Assembly: GCF_000769405.2 (NCBI RefSeq)
Contig: NZ_CP053439.1
Coordinates: 1,736,001-1,800,000 of the forward strand
Source: Rhizobium brockwellii
GTDB taxonomy: Bacteria > Pseudomonadota > Alphaproteobacteria > Rhizobiales > Rhizobiaceae
Direction of reading: 5' to 3'
Length of the DNA stretch: 64,000 bases
In this document: positions 27,147 to 36,852 of the stretch, one piece after another
Layout: each line of letters starts with the position of its first letter
Numbering within the stretch: the stretch's first letter is position 1
Program-made: the position numbers and the translations under genes
Notes under the pieces: model-generated
The model's database searches: none
What the model saw: only the letters and a program-made list of their open reading frames with translations
Told to the model about the DNA's origin: nothing

Positions 27147-27980
27147 ATGGTCGCAAAGACTGACATTCGTGCTTTTGACACAGGCCATCCGCTAAAGGTG
27201 ATGGATCCCATCTGGGACAGCCTGCGCGAGGAAGCCCGGCTCGCGGCCGAACGGGACCCGGTTCTCGCCGCCTTCCTCTATTCGACCGTGATCAACTACC
27301 ATTCGCTCGAGGAATGCGTCATCCACCGCATCTGCGAACGTCTCGATCACCCCGACATGCAGGCGAACCTGCTTCGCCAGACCTTCGAAGAAATGCTCCT
27401 CGACTGGCCTGAGTGGAGCTCCATCCTGCGCGTCGATATCCAGGCGATCTATGACCGCGATCCCGCATGCCTGCGCTTCATGGAGGCGGTGCTTTATTTC
27501 AAGGGCTTCCATGCGCTGCAGACACATCGTCTGGCCCATTGGCTGCTGAACCGCGGACGACGTGATTTTGCGCTCTATCTGCAGAGCCGCTCCTCCAGCG
27601 TCTTCCAGACCGACATCAATCCGGCCGCCCGTATCGGCAAGGGCATCTTCCTCGACCACGCCACTGGCCTCGTCGTCGGCGAGACGGCCGTCATCGGCGA
27701 CAACGTCTCGATCCTGCACGGCGTCACACTCGGCGGCACCGGCAAGGAGGGCGCCGACCGCCATCCGAAGATCGGCTCCGGCGTCATGATCGGCGCCGGT
27801 GCCAAGATCCTCGGCAATATCGAGATCGGCTACTGCTCACGCGTCGCCGCCGGCTCCGTTGTCCTGAAGGCGGTGCCGCCCAAAAAGACAGTCGCGGGTG
27901 TGCCGGCCAAGGTCGTCGGCGAGGCCGGTTGTTCCGAGCCGTCGCGCAACATGGACCAGGTGATCGGCGCCGATATCTGA
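27147..27980 (+). CDS. cysE: serine O-acetyltransferase
   Basis: 277 residues. An N-terminal helical SATase domain (DPIWDSLREEARLAAERDPV followed by LAAFLYSTVI) precedes the left-handed hexapeptide beta-helix with DIHPAA-type DINPAARIGKGIFLDHATGL, GVTLGGTGK and GAGAKILGNIEIG. It makes O-acetylserine, the cysteine precursor. ATG 27147 has GAGGAGA 7-8 nt upstream. Confidence 0.95.
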   Translation: MVAKTDIRAFDTGHPLKVMDPIWDSLREEARLAAERDPVLAAFLYSTVINYHSLEECVIHRICERLDHPDMQANLLRQTFEEMLLDWPEWSSILRVDIQAIYDRDPACLRFMEAVLYFKGFHALQTHRLAHWLLNRGRRDFALYLQSRSSSVFQTDINPAARIGKGIFLDHATGLVVGETAVIGDNVSILHGVTLGGTGKEGADRHPKIGSGVMIGAGAKILGNIEIGYCSRVAAGSVVLKAVPPKKTVAGVPAKVVGEAGCSEPSRNMDQVIGADI

Positions 27981-28120
27981 GCGCCCGTTGGAAACAAGGA
28001 TAGGAAAAGTCGGCGGGATACGAGCGGGGAGAGCCATGAGCAAACGGCAACCTTGCCTTTACACCGCTGCATTTCCTGTGCAAGAAGCGGCCAATCAAGA
28101 CCGCTTACGGAGATGACAGA

Positions 28121-28324
28121 GTGAAGCCAGAAGAAATCAAGAAGCTCGACGCCTATTTCAAGCGCATGTTCAATCCGCAGATGATCGTCAAGGCGCGTCC
28201 GCGCAAGGATGATTCTGCGGAAGTCTATCTCGGCGAAGAATTTCTGGGTGTGGTCTATATCGATGACGAGGACGGCGACCGCTCCTACAACTTTTCGATG
28301 GCGATCCTCGACGTCGATCTCTGA
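28121..28324 (+). CDS. DUF3126 family protein
   Basis: 67 residues, starting at GTG 28121 with GGAG about 9 nt upstream. MKPEEIKKLDAYFKRMFNPQ, IVKARPRKDDSAEVYLGEEF and DEDGDRSYNFSMAIL match the whole DUF3126 family, a small alphaproteobacterial protein of unknown function. A strong terminator follows. Confidence 0.9.
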   Translation: MKPEEIKKLDAYFKRMFNPQMIVKARPRKDDSAEVYLGEEFLGVVYIDDEDGDRSYNFSMAILDVDL

Positions 28325-28344
28325 TCGCGTTCGAAAGCTTCAAA

Positions 28345-28378
28345 AGGACCGAATGGCGCGATCCGTTCGGTCCTTTTT
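28345..28378 (+). terminator. terminator of the DUF3126 gene
   Basis: AGGACCGAA (28345-28353) pairs with TTCGGTCCT (28366-28374), followed by TTTTT. Confidence 0.9.
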
Positions 28379-28597
28379 CGTTTTTTCCATTCGCAATGAG
28401 AATTTATTCAAAACTTCCGGTTGTGGCATTCTGATATATTTTAGCAAAATCAGTTAAAGACGTACGTGCCCCGGCGCGCTGCCTTTGTTATGTCATTGTA
28501 ATGCAACCTTTGGATGTTTTGCAACGCACAAGACTACTTGACTATTTGTGCATTGCAGCTACCCTGCGGCCACCAACAGCCCAACGGAGGATGGCTC

Positions 28598-28969
28598 ATG
28601 TTCAACTTTGAAGACGCCAACAAGAAGAGCAAGGAAGCCGTCGATACGGCCCTGAAGACCTATACCGACACGTCCAAGGGCTTTCAGGCAATCGCCGCAG
28701 AAGCCACTGAATATTCGAAGAAATCTTTTCAGGACGCGGTGACGCATTTCGAAACGCTGGCCGGCGTCAAGAGCTTCGAGGCCGCTTTCGAGCTGCAGAC
28801 GAGCTACGTCAAGGCGTATTTTGAAGGCTTTGTCTCCGAGACGACGAAGCTCAGTGAGATGTATGCCGATCTCGCCAAATCAGCCTACAAGCCCTATGAG
28901 GCACCGATCGCCGCTGCGGTCGTTAAGACCGCCAAGGCGGTGTCGGCGGCGACGCCTGCTGCTGCTTGA
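28598..28969 (+). CDS. phasin family protein
   Basis: 123 residues, almost wholly helical: MFNFEDANKKSKEAVDTALK, YSKKSFQDAVTHFETLAGVK, AFELQTSYVKAYFEGFVSET. This is the Phasin_2 pattern; phasins coat polyhydroxybutyrate granules. The C-terminus is Ala-rich. ATG 28598 has GGAGG 8 nt upstream. Monocistronic with a terminator. Confidence 0.9.
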   Translation: MFNFEDANKKSKEAVDTALKTYTDTSKGFQAIAAEATEYSKKSFQDAVTHFETLAGVKSFEAAFELQTSYVKAYFEGFVSETTKLSEMYADLAKSAYKPYEAPIAAAVVKTAKAVSAATPAAA

Positions 28970-29010
28970 ACTGATTCAAAGGCGCAACCTGCGCTACATA
29001 TTGAAAAATG

Positions 29011-29043
29011 AAGACCGGCTACGCATCTGTAGCCGGTCTTTTT
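29011..29043 (+). terminator. terminator of the phasin gene
   Basis: Perfect 12-bp stem AAGACCGGCTAC/GTAGCCGGTCTT around a 6-nt loop, then T residues. Confidence 0.92.
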
Positions 29044-29238
29044 GTTTCCACTTTCGCTGCAGCGCCCGCATGGGATCGACCGGGGACTTTTTTGGTCTTT
29101 CCCGTGCATGCCGGCCATTTCTTGATTGCAGTGTCTGACAGGGGGCTTAAAATCAGCCTATTATGAACTAAGTTAGTGTTTCAGATATTCGGCGGGAAAA
29201 GCACCCTCCCATGCTCCGCTGGATTGCTTGAGGAATGA

Positions 29239-29595
29239 ATGACAATGATCGCAAAGCCGATCCGGATGCAGAACGACAGCGAAAGGAACGGGGACAACGC
29301 AAATCGAACCTCGGTCATCACGCGCACCAAGCCGAAGACCAAGAAGCCCAATCTTTATCGTGTGCTGCTTTTGAATGACGACTACACTCCCATGGAATTC
29401 GTCATTCATATTCTGGAGCGTTTTTTTCAGAAGGATCGTGAAAGTGCCACCCGCATCATGCTCCATGTCCATAACCACGGCGTCGGCGAATGCGGAATAT
29501 TCACATACGAGGTAGCGGAAACGAAGGTCAGCCAGGTGATGGACTTCGCCCGGCAGCACCAGCATCCGCTGCAATGCGTCATGGAAAAGAAGTGA
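29239..29595 (+). CDS. clpS: ATP-dependent Clp protease adaptor ClpS
   Basis: 118 residues. After a charged N-terminal extension come the N-degron binding elements [21 protein letters not shown] and [13 protein letters not shown] [20 protein letters not shown]. It delivers N-end-rule substrates to ClpA, whose gene starts 10 nt downstream. GAGGAA lies just before the start; the ATG at 29245 would also work. Confidence 0.95.
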   Translation: MTMIAKPIRMQNDSERNGDNANRTSVITRTKPKTKKPNLYRVLLLNDDYTPMEFVIHILERFFQKDRESATRIMLHVHNHGVGECGIFTYEVAETKVSQVMDFARQHQHPLQCVMEKK

Positions 29596-29605
29596 GGATC
29601 TGAAC

Positions 29606-32098
29606 GTGCCAACATTTTCGCCTAGTTTAGAGAAGGCGCTCCATCAGGCACTGACCTTTGCCAACGAGCGGCACCACGAATATGCGACGCTCGAGCATCT
29701 GCTGCTCGCCCTGATCGACGATGCCGATGCGGCCGCGGTCATGGGTGCCTGCAATGTCGATCTCGACGCGCTGCGCAAGACGCTCGTCGAATATGTCGAT
29801 AACGAACTTTCCAACCTGATCACCGGTTATGACGAGGATTCGAAGCCGACCTCCGGCTTCCAGCGCGTCATCCAGCGTGCCGTCATCCACGTGCAATCGT
29901 CCGGCCGCGAAGAGGTGACCGGCGCCAACGTGCTCGTCGCGATCTTCGCCGAGCGCGAAAGCCACGCCGCTTATTTCCTGCAGGAGCAGGAGATGACCCG
30001 CTACGATGCCGTCAACTACATCTCCCACGGCATCGGCAAGCGCCCGGGCGTTTCGGAAGCGCGTCCCCCGCGCGGCGCCGAGGACGAAGCCGAAAGCAGC
30101 AAGCCGACGGCGCGCGGCGGCGAGGAAGAGGGCGGCCCCAAAAAGCAGCAGGACGCGCTCAAGGCCTATTGCGTCAATCTCAACGAGAAGGCCAAGGGCG
30201 GCAAGATCGATCCGCTGATCGGCCGTCACGCCGAGGTCAACCGCACCATCCAGATCCTGTGCCGCCGTTCGAAGAACAATCCGCTCTATGTCGGTGATCC
30301 CGGCGTCGGCAAGACGGCGATCGCCGAAGGCCTTGCCAAGCGCATCGTCGAAGGCAAGGTTCCGGAAGCGCTCGCCGATGCGACGATCTTTTCGCTCGAC
30401 ATGGGTACCCTCCTGGCCGGCACGCGCTACCGCGGCGATTTCGAGGAACGCCTGAAGCAGGTCGTCAAGGAACTGGAAGAATATCCGGGCGCCGTGCTCT
30501 TTATCGACGAGATCCACACGGTGATCGGCGCCGGCGCCACCTCAGGCGGCGCAATGGATGCATCGAACCTGCTGAAGCCGGCCCTGTCATCGGGCGCGAT
30601 TCGCTGCATCGGTTCGACCACCTACAAGGAATATCGCCAGTTCTTCGAGAAGGACCGGGCGCTGGTCCGTCGTTTCCAGAAGATCGACGTCAGCGAGCCG
30701 TCGATCGAAGATGCAATCGAGATCATGAAGGGACTGAAGCCCTATTTTGAAGAGTATCACCACCTGCGTTATTCGAACGACGCCATCAAGTCGGCCGTCG
30801 AATTGTCGGCCCGCTACATCTCCGACCGCAAACTGCCCGACAAGGCGATCGACGTGATCGACGAAACCGGTGCGGCGCAGATGCTGCTGCCGCCGTCCAA
30901 GCGCCGCAAGCTGATCACCGAAAAGGAGATCGAGGCAACGGTCGCCACGATGGCGCGCATTCCGCCGAAGACCGTCTCCAAGGACGATGAAGCCGTGCTT
31001 GCCAATCTCGAGAAGGAACTGCGCTCGGTCGTCTACGGCCAGGATATCGCCATCGAAGCGCTTTCGACCTCGATCAAGCTGGCGCGCGCTGGCCTTCGTG
31101 AGCCGAACAAGCCGATCGGCGCCTATGTCTTCTCCGGTCCGACCGGCGTCGGCAAGACCGAGGTGGCAAAACAGCTGGCATCGTCGCTCGGGGTCGAACT
31201 GCTGCGTTTCGACATGTCGGAATATATGGAGCGGCACACAGTTTCGCGTCTGCTCGGCGCACCTCCGGGCTATGTCGGCTTCGACCAGGGCGGTCTTCTC
31301 ACCGATGGCGTCGACCAGCACCCGCATTGCGTGGTCCTGCTCGACGAAATCGAGAAGGCCCATCCTGACATCTACAATATCCTGCTGCAGGTCATGGACC
31401 ACGGTACGCTGACCGACCATAACGGCAAGAAGATCGATTTCCGCAACGTCATCCTGATCATGACGACCAATGCGGGTGCATCGGAAATGGCCAAGGCGGC
31501 GATCGGCTTCGGCTCGTCCAAGCGTACCGGCGAGGACGAGGAGGCGCTGACCCGCCTGTTCACGCCGGAATTCCGCAACCGTCTCGACGCGATCATTCCC
31601 TTCGCGGCGTTGCCGACGGCCGTCATCCACAAGGTCGTGCAGAAGTTCATCATGCAGCTGGAGGCCCAGCTTTCCGAAAGGAACGTCACCTTCGACCTGC
31701 ACGAGGATGCGATCGCCTGGCTGGCGGAAAAGGGTTACGACGAGAAGATGGGCGCCCGCCCGCTTGCTCGCGTCATTCAGGATACGATCAAGAAGCCGCT
31801 CGCCAACGAAATCCTCTTCGGCAAGCTGAAGAAGGGCGGCGTCGTCAACGTCACTGTCGGCCCGAAGGAAGACGGCAAGCCCGGCATCGTGCTCGAAGCC
31901 ATTTCGGAAACGGCGCCGATCAAGCCGAAGCCCGAAGCCGAGGTCGTGCATCCCGAAGGCGATGATGGGGATGACGGCGAGCTGAAGACGAAGGCGGCCC
32001 GCAAGACCCGCGCCAAAGCGGTGCCGCAGGCCGAGCCTGAGGTCCGCGACGCCCCGAAGAAGGGAAGCGCTGTTCCGAAGGTTCCACGCAAGAAGTAA
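29606..32098 (+). CDS. clpA: ATP-dependent Clp protease ATP-binding subunit ClpA
   Basis: 830 residues, starting at GTG 29606. The double Clp-N domain (1-145) is followed by AAA1 with GDPGVGKT near residue 230 and AAA2 with GPTGVGKT near 510, then [15 protein letters not shown] and the ClpB D2-small domain. A ~60-residue Lys/Pro/Glu-rich C-terminal tail extends beyond the usual end. It unfolds substrates for ClpP and is co-transcribed with clpS. A terminator follows at 32118. Confidence 0.96.
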   Translation: MPTFSPSLEKALHQALTFANERHHEYATLEHLLLALIDDADAAAVMGACNVDLDALRKTLVEYVDNELSNLITGYDEDSKPTSGFQRVIQRAVIHVQSSGREEVTGANVLVAIFAERESHAAYFLQEQEMTRYDAVNYISHGIGKRPGVSEARPPRGAEDEAESSKPTARGGEEEGGPKKQQDALKAYCVNLNEKAKGGKIDPLIGRHAEVNRTIQILCRRSKNNPLYVGDPGVGKTAIAEGLAKRIVEGKVPEALADATIFSLDMGTLLAGTRYRGDFEERLKQVVKELEEYPGAVLFIDEIHTVIGAGATSGGAMDASNLLKPALSSGAIRCIGSTTYKEYRQFFEKDRALVRRFQKIDVSEPSIEDAIEIMKGLKPYFEEYHHLRYSNDAIKSAVELSARYISDRKLPDKAIDVIDETGAAQMLLPPSKRRKLITEKEIEATVATMARIPPKTVSKDDEAVLANLEKELRSVVYGQDIAIEALSTSIKLARAGLREPNKPIGAYVFSGPTGVGKTEVAKQLASSLGVELLRFDMSEYMERHTVSRLLGAPPGYVGFDQGGLLTDGVDQHPHCVVLLDEIEKAHPDIYNILLQVMDHGTLTDHNGKKIDFRNVILIMTTNAGASEMAKAAIGFGSSKRTGEDEEALTRLFTPEFRNRLDAIIPFAALPTAVIHKVVQKFIMQLEAQLSERNVTFDLHEDAIAWLAEKGYDEKMGARPLARVIQDTIKKPLANEILFGKLKKGGVVNVTVGPKEDGKPGIVLEAISETAPIKPKPEAEVVHPEGDDGDDGELKTKAARKTRAKAVPQAEPEVRDAPKKGSAVPKVPRKK

Positions 32099-32117
32099 GA
32101 TACCATCACCGAATTGG

Positions 32118-32143
32118 AAAAGGCCGCGTCACTGCGGCCTTTT
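32118..32143 (+). terminator. terminator of clpSA
   Basis: AAAAGGCCGC/GCGGCCTTTT around GTCACT, 20 bp past the stop. Confidence 0.88.
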
Positions 32144-32170
32144 CGATTCCGGATCTGCATGCGCCGTTTT

Positions 32171-32461
32171 TTAGAGCCTGGTGTAGTCGATCTCGAGAAA
32201 GTCGGCGACCTCGGGCACCCAGCGATCGCGCACGAAGGCGACATGTAGGGGATGGAGGTTGTACGTGTCGTAGCCAGCCTGATCGTCGAATTCCATCGAA
32301 AAGCCGAAGGTAAAATCATTCTTTGGACTCGTCTGCCGAAGCTGCTCGAAATTCCGCACGCTCGGGATCTTGGCAAGCACCAGCGCGTCAGCGAGGAACG
32401 ACGTTTCTTCAGCCGAGCCGGCTTCGTGCTTGAGGCGGAACGCGACAGTATGGCGGATCAT
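32171..32461 (-). CDS. Dabb (stress-responsive alpha-beta barrel) protein
   Basis: 96 residues. MIRHTVAFRLKHEAGSAEET, NFEQLRQTSPKNDFTFGFSM and YDTYNLHPLHVAFVRDRW match the dimeric Dabb fold. Function unknown. It converges on clpA, and lies 57 bp after the HIT gene in the same direction. Confidence 0.87.
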   Translation of the reverse strand: MIRHTVAFRLKHEAGSAEETSFLADALVLAKIPSVRNFEQLRQTSPKNDFTFGFSMEFDDQAGYDTYNLHPLHVAFVRDRWVPEVADFLEIDYTRL

Positions 32462-32518
32462 GATCTTGTTCCAAATGATTGTCTGGATTGAATTCTCTGA
32501 AATCGAGAGGTGTTGACC

Positions 32519-32950
32519 TTACGCCAGCGCTGCCCTGATCTTTTCGGCATTGGCGGCAAGCACGGCACCGTCCTCCATCTTGCCGGAATGCGGCTTGAGT
32601 GCGACGCCTTCATGCCGCGGGATGACGTGAAAATGCAGATGGAACACCGTTTGCCCGGCGGCCGACTCGTTGAACTGGGCGATGAACACGCCATCGGCAT
32701 CGAAGACGTCCTTGACCGCATTGGCGATCTTCTGGACGACTGATATCGCATGGGTGAGGGTGGCTGGATCGGCATCGAGGAGATTGCGGGACGGCGCCTT
32801 GGGAAGGACGAGCACATGGCCCGGCGCCTGCGGCATCACATCCATGAAGGCGATGGTATGCTCGTCCTCGTAAACCCGATGCGAGGGGATTTCGCCGCGG
32901 AGGATCTTGGCGAAGATGTTGTTGTCGTCATAGTCGGCCGGGCTGGTCAT
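32519..32950 (-). CDS. HIT family nucleotide-binding protein
   Basis: 143 residues, starting at ATG 32950 (GTG one codon earlier is possible). The catalytic triad motif HLHFHVIPR and the DDNNIFAKILRGEIPSHRVY start identify a Hint-type histidine triad hydrolase of adenosine phosphoramidates. GGAG lies 8 nt upstream. It is 54 bp downstream of the GNAT gene, probably in one transcript. Confidence 0.93.
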   Translation of the reverse strand: MTSPADYDDNNIFAKILRGEIPSHRVYEDEHTIAFMDVMPQAPGHVLVLPKAPSRNLLDADPATLTHAISVVQKIANAVKDVFDADGVFIAQFNESAAGQTVFHLHFHVIPRHEGVALKPHSGKMEDGAVLAANAEKIRAALA

Positions 32951-33004
32951 CACGAAATCTCCTCAGTTCATGGTTGATCGGGTAACGCGGCCGGTGCGGC
33001 GGCG

Positions 33005-34195
33005 TCAATCCTCCTGCTGGCGTTCGCCCTTGCGGAAAGGGCTGTGCTCTGTCAGCAGCTCGCTCATCTGTTCGACATCGGCGCGCTCGCGGGCGAGATA
33101 GTCGCCGATCGCCCGGCGAAGGCCGGCATGAGCGACATAATGGGCGGAATGCGTCGTCACCGGCAGGTAACCGCGGGCAAGCTTGTGTTCGCCCTGCGCG
33201 CCGGCCTCCACCCGTTTCAGCCCTTTCGAAAGGGCGAAGTCGATCGCCTGATGATAGCAGACCTCGAAATGCAGGAAAGGATGATCCTCGATGCAGCCCC
33301 AGTGACGGCCGTAGAGTGTATCGCTGCCGATGAAGTTGATCGCGCCGGCGATATAGCGCCCGTCGCGCTTGGCCATGACGAGCAGGATATCGTCTGCCAT
33401 GCGTTCGCCGATCAACGAGTAGAACTTGCGGGTGAGATAGGGGCGGCCCCACTTGCGCCCGCCAGTATCCATGTAAAACTTGAAGAACTGGTCCCAGATG
33501 CGTTCGGTCAGGTCGCGGCCGGTCAGCCAGTCGATGCTGATCCCGTTTTCGAGGGCGGCGCGGCGCTCCTTGCGCAACGCCTTGCGTTTGCGCGAGGCAA
33601 GCGTTTCGAGAAATTCCTCGTGATTGGCATAGCCGTCATTGATGAAATGGAACTGGTGGTCGGTGCGGTGCAGATAGCCGTCCATCTCGAAAACGCCGAT
33701 CTCTTCGTCCGGCACGAAGGTGATATGGGCCGAGGAGATGCCGAGCCGCCGCACCACCTCCTTCAGGCTTTCGGCGATCGCGCTCTGGATCGGAAGCCGC
33801 TGCAGCCCCTCGGCGACCAGAAGACGCGGGCCTGTCGCCGGGGTGAACGGGATCGAGCACTGAAGTTTCGGATAATAACGCCCGCCGGCCCGCTCGAAGG
33901 CGTCGGCCCAGCCATGGTCGAAGACATATTCGCCTTGGCTGTGGTTCTTGAGATAGCCGGGCAGGGCGCCGATCAACTCGCCGCGCTCGGTCTCGAGCAG
34001 CAGGTGGTGGCCGAGCCATCCCGTCTCTGCGTCGGCCGAGCCGGATTCTTCCAGCGACGATAAAAAGGCGTGTGAAACGAAAGGGTTGTAGGCAATCGTA
34101 GCGCAGGTCTTCGACGCTCCGGAAAGCTTGGACCAGCTCTCCGGGGAAATCCCGGTGAAGGAGCGTTCGACGCGAATGGATAGTTCGTCAGTCAT
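33005..34195 (-). CDS. GNAT-like acyltransferase of the DUF482/peptidogalycan family
   Basis: 396 residues. RVERSFTGISPESWSKLSGA, LSSLEESGSADAETGW, KLQCSIPFTPATGPRLL, and a C-terminal GRHWGCIEDHPFLHFEVCYH and LARGYLPVTTHSAHY identify the DUF482 family, which has a duplicated GNAT fold related to FemAB-type transferases. The substrate is unknown. No strong ribosome-binding site is seen before ATG 34195; a repeat lies just upstream. Confidence 0.85.
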   Translation of the reverse strand: MTDELSIRVERSFTGISPESWSKLSGASKTCATIAYNPFVSHAFLSSLEESGSADAETGWLGHHLLLETERGELIGALPGYLKNHSQGEYVFDHGWADAFERAGGRYYPKLQCSIPFTPATGPRLLVAEGLQRLPIQSAIAESLKEVVRRLGISSAHITFVPDEEIGVFEMDGYLHRTDHQFHFINDGYANHEEFLETLASRKRKALRKERRAALENGISIDWLTGRDLTERIWDQFFKFYMDTGGRKWGRPYLTRKFYSLIGERMADDILLVMAKRDGRYIAGAINFIGSDTLYGRHWGCIEDHPFLHFEVCYHQAIDFALSKGLKRVEAGAQGEHKLARGYLPVTTHSAHYVAHAGLRRAIGDYLARERADVEQMSELLTEHSPFRKGERQQED

Positions 34196-34240
34196 GGGAC
34201 AAATGCGAAGCCTGTGGGAGGATGGTTTCGGCTCTGCCTT

Positions 34241-34341
34241 ACAGCGCCACGCGTCTTTCAGACGCGCAAAGGACGTTGTAAACTTTGAGTTGCTGCATAA
34301 TTTTATCCTGAAATCGATTCCGATTTAAGGAATTATGCAGT
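34241..34341 (+). repeat. palindromic repeat family B, full-length copy
   Basis: 101 bp with two stem-loops: ACGCGTCTTTCAGACGCGC, then CTGCATAATT (34293-34302) with AATTATGCAG (34331-34340), itself enclosing ATCGATTCCGAT. Shorter copies occur at 15492-15520 and 16524-16563. It is intergenic between the GNAT and GDPD genes. Confidence 0.75.
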
Positions 34342-34371
34342 CTGCGCATGATCTTGGCCAAAAAGCGAGCG

Positions 34372-35091
34372 TCAAGCAACCACACGCGGATCGAAGCCTT
34401 CGAAGGTCATCTGGTCTGCGTTTGCGAATGTATGCCGGCGCGCCTCTTCGTCACGCACCGTCCAGGTGATAACAGGAATGCCCTTTTCGCGTTCGCCGAT
34501 GATAAAGGGGTTCGGCAGGTCGCCATAATGATAAGAGATGAAATCGAGACCGATCTCCATCGCCTCCGCATGTGTCTTGAACGCCTCCGGCGTGTTGCCG
34601 TCGGCCGTCAGCCCGAGCGGGTAGGGTGAGCCAAGCGCCTTCAGATCGCGCAGCAGCCAGTGGTCAAAACTCATCAGCGCCACCTTGCCCTCATAGCCTT
34701 CGAGCACCTCGAGAACAGCCTCGGCGAAACCTTCGTCGTCGGCCTCGCGGCCCTTGAGCTCCAGCACCAGCGGCACCTTGCCCTTGACGAGGTCGAGGAG
34801 CTGGCGCAGCGTCGGCACCTTATCGCTCGTGCCGCCAACGGCGATCAGTCCGAGTTCCCGGGACGTGCGCTCGCGGATGTCGCCGTGGAGGTTGCACAGG
34901 CGCTGCAGGTCCTCGTCGTGAAAGATGACCGGTACGCCGTCGGAGGCGTAGTGCAGGTCGCATTCGATCGCAAAACCCGCTTCGATGGCGCGCGAGAAGG
35001 CGGACAGTGTGTTTTCCCAGACATGCGTGTTGAGATCGTGATAGCCGCGATGGGCGACCGGCAGGTCCCTGATCCAGGCAACATTGGTCAT
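34372..35091 (-). CDS. glycerophosphodiester phosphodiesterase
   Basis: 239 residues with the GDPD barrel. Catalytic HRGY (AHRGYHD), the metal pair in ECDLHYASDGVPVIFHDEDL, LVLELKG and ITWTVRDEE are present. It cleaves glycerophosphodiesters to glycerol 3-phosphate and alcohol. There is no signal peptide, so it is cytoplasmic. Its start overlaps the ridA stop by 4 bp (ATGA), so the two are translationally coupled. Confidence 0.9.
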   Translation of the reverse strand: MTNVAWIRDLPVAHRGYHDLNTHVWENTLSAFSRAIEAGFAIECDLHYASDGVPVIFHDEDLQRLCNLHGDIRERTSRELGLIAVGGTSDKVPTLRQLLDLVKGKVPLVLELKGREADDEGFAEAVLEVLEGYEGKVALMSFDHWLLRDLKALGSPYPLGLTADGNTPEAFKTHAEAMEIGLDFISYHYGDLPNPFIIGEREKGIPVITWTVRDEEARRHTFANADQMTFEGFDPRVVA

Positions 35092-35558
35092 TCTGCGATT
35101 TCCATGATAGCGTCTATCTCGACGGCGGCATTCAGCGGCAGGGCGGCCATGCCGACAGCGGCACGCGCATGTTTGCCGGCTTCGCCAAGCACGCCGGCAA
35201 TCAGGTTTGAAGCGCCGTTGATGACGAGATGCTGCTCGACGAAGTCGGGCGACGAGGCGACGAAACCGTTCAGCTTGATGACGCGCCGGATACGGCCGAG
35301 ATTGCCGCCAAGTGCCGTCTTCGCCTGGGCAAGGATGTTGATGGCGCAGAGTTCTGCGCCGCGCTGGCCCGTTGCAACGTCGACGGTCTTGCCGAGATGG
35401 CCCGAGACAGTGACCTTGCCGCCTTCGAGCGGCAGCTGGCCGGAGATGTAGAGAAGATTGCCGCTGATGACATAGGGAACGTAATTTGCAGCAGGTGCTG
35501 CTGCTTCGGGCAGGGTTATCCCCATCTCAATCAGGCGCGCTGCAATTTCATCGGACAT
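35088..35558 (-). CDS. RidA family protein
   Basis: 156 residues. YVPYVISGNLLYISGQLP, RGAELCAINILAQAKTALGG, and the C-terminal GMAALPLNAAVEIDAIMEIA match RidA/YjgF, but the canonical catalytic Arg of the archetype (SR/CxRxxV) is not obvious at the same place, as in other subfamilies. It probably deaminates reactive imines. ATG 35558 has GGAG 7 nt upstream. Confidence 0.88.
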   Translation of the reverse strand: MSDEIAARLIEMGITLPEAAAPAANYVPYVISGNLLYISGQLPLEGGKVTVSGHLGKTVDVATGQRGAELCAINILAQAKTALGGNLGRIRRVIKLNGFVASSPDFVEQHLVINGASNLIAGVLGEAGKHARAAVGMAALPLNAAVEIDAIMEIAE

Positions 35559-35694
35559 TTTCGTCTCCGCTTTTGTTGTCAATTCTTCAAAAATTATGCA
35601 TCAAGACTAGAATCTTTAATATGACAGTTTCGAGCCTCGATTTGGCCGAAAGCGTTCTTATAACATCGCGACCGAGTCCAACAGGAGTTAATGA

Positions 35695-36531
35695 ATGTTC
35701 CGATCGAGTCTTGTCGCTCTGCTTCTCGCCAGCGTTTCCGCCAATGCATGGGCGGCTGCGCCCGCGGTTAGCGCTGCGATCGCGACCGGCCTCGTCGCAC
35801 ATCGCGCGGTCTACGATTTGGAACTGAAGGACGCTTCGGACCGCTCCGGCATCGCCGGCATGTATGGTCGCATGGTCTATGAGTTCGACGGCAGCTATTG
35901 CCAGGGCTTCACCACCAATTTCCGCTTCGTGACGCAGATCGACACCGGCGACAGCGTGCGTGTCAGCGACCAGCAGACCAAGACCTTCGAGAACCTGAAG
36001 GACGGCAAGTTCACCTTCGACACCAAATCCTTCACCGACGAGCAGCTCGACAAGGAGGTCAACGGTGCGGCTGAGGACCAGCCGGATGGTGTCAAGGTCG
36101 ATCTCAAGCAGCCGGCGAGCCGCGAGCTGCAGCTTTTAGAAAGCCGTTTTCCCACCGAGCATATGCTCGATGTGATCCAGCACGCCAAGGACGGCAAGCG
36201 CTTCTTCGAGGCGCGCGTCTTCGACGGTTCCGATGACGGCGACAAGTCGCTGGCGACGACGACGATCGTCGGCAAGCAGGAGACGCCGATCGCCGAGGAA
36301 GCCGATGCCGGCAATGCCGGCGCCTTCTCGAAGACGGCCTTCTGGCCGGTGACGATCGCCTATTTCAACGAGGGTGCGAAATCGGATGCTTTGCCGGTCT
36401 ACCGCATGTCCTTCAAGCTCTATGAGAATGGCATCACCCGCGACCTGACGATGGACTACGGCGATTTCGTCCTGACCGGCAAGCTCGCCAAGCTGGAGCT
36501 GCTCGACCGCAAGGCCGAAGTTTGCAAGTAG
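35695..36531 (+). CDS. cell envelope integrity protein EipB (DUF1849)
   Basis: 278 residues. The signal peptide FRSSLVALLLASVSANAWAA is followed by HRAVYDLELKDASDRSGIAG, GRMVYEFDGSYCQGF and the C-terminal DYGDFVLTGKLAKLELL. C69 and C277 fit the conserved disulfide of EipB, a periplasmic beta-spiral protein needed for envelope integrity in Brucella. The fold and role are by family. Confidence 0.88.
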   Translation: MFRSSLVALLLASVSANAWAAAPAVSAAIATGLVAHRAVYDLELKDASDRSGIAGMYGRMVYEFDGSYCQGFTTNFRFVTQIDTGDSVRVSDQQTKTFENLKDGKFTFDTKSFTDEQLDKEVNGAAEDQPDGVKVDLKQPASRELQLLESRFPTEHMLDVIQHAKDGKRFFEARVFDGSDDGDKSLATTTIVGKQETPIAEEADAGNAGAFSKTAFWPVTIAYFNEGAKSDALPVYRMSFKLYENGITRDLTMDYGDFVLTGKLAKLELLDRKAEVCK

Positions 36532-36852
36532 GCCTCGTTGCCTTCCGCAGCCCCCTGAGTCTGATATTCATCGTGTCGATGTTCGACGCTGGCAGGCTGA
36601 GTGCGGCATTCCAAGGGCAGGCAGTCGCCTTCGTCTCCTTTATTGCAGATCCATGCGCCGCGCCCGGTGCGTGAGCCAGGTTTTTTCAGCATAAGCCTTG
36701 CTTTTGCGCCAAATCGAATGTATGGGCACCGGCATTCCACACGTAAGGCATGGGATCGTCCGGGAGAAATCCGGGCTGTTCCGCCCGGTGGCATTCTCGA
36801 AGAGGATGCTGTTCGCCTTGCGGAGGTTCAACCGGAAAAGGAGTAACAAGGC
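36532..36852. other. 321-bp leader/promoter region of rpsB
   Basis: No gene. A possible promoter is CTTGCT (36697-36702), 18 nt, TATGGG (36721-36726). The transcribed leader of about 120 nt contains a short GC-rich hairpin (CCGGGCTGTTCCGCCCGG, 36772-36790). Autoregulation by S2 is known in other bacteria; here it is inference. Confidence 0.4.

Noticed and set aside
30587..31951. 454-codon minus-strand frame opposite clpA
   Set aside because: Antisense artefact of codon bias; no domain and no start signal.
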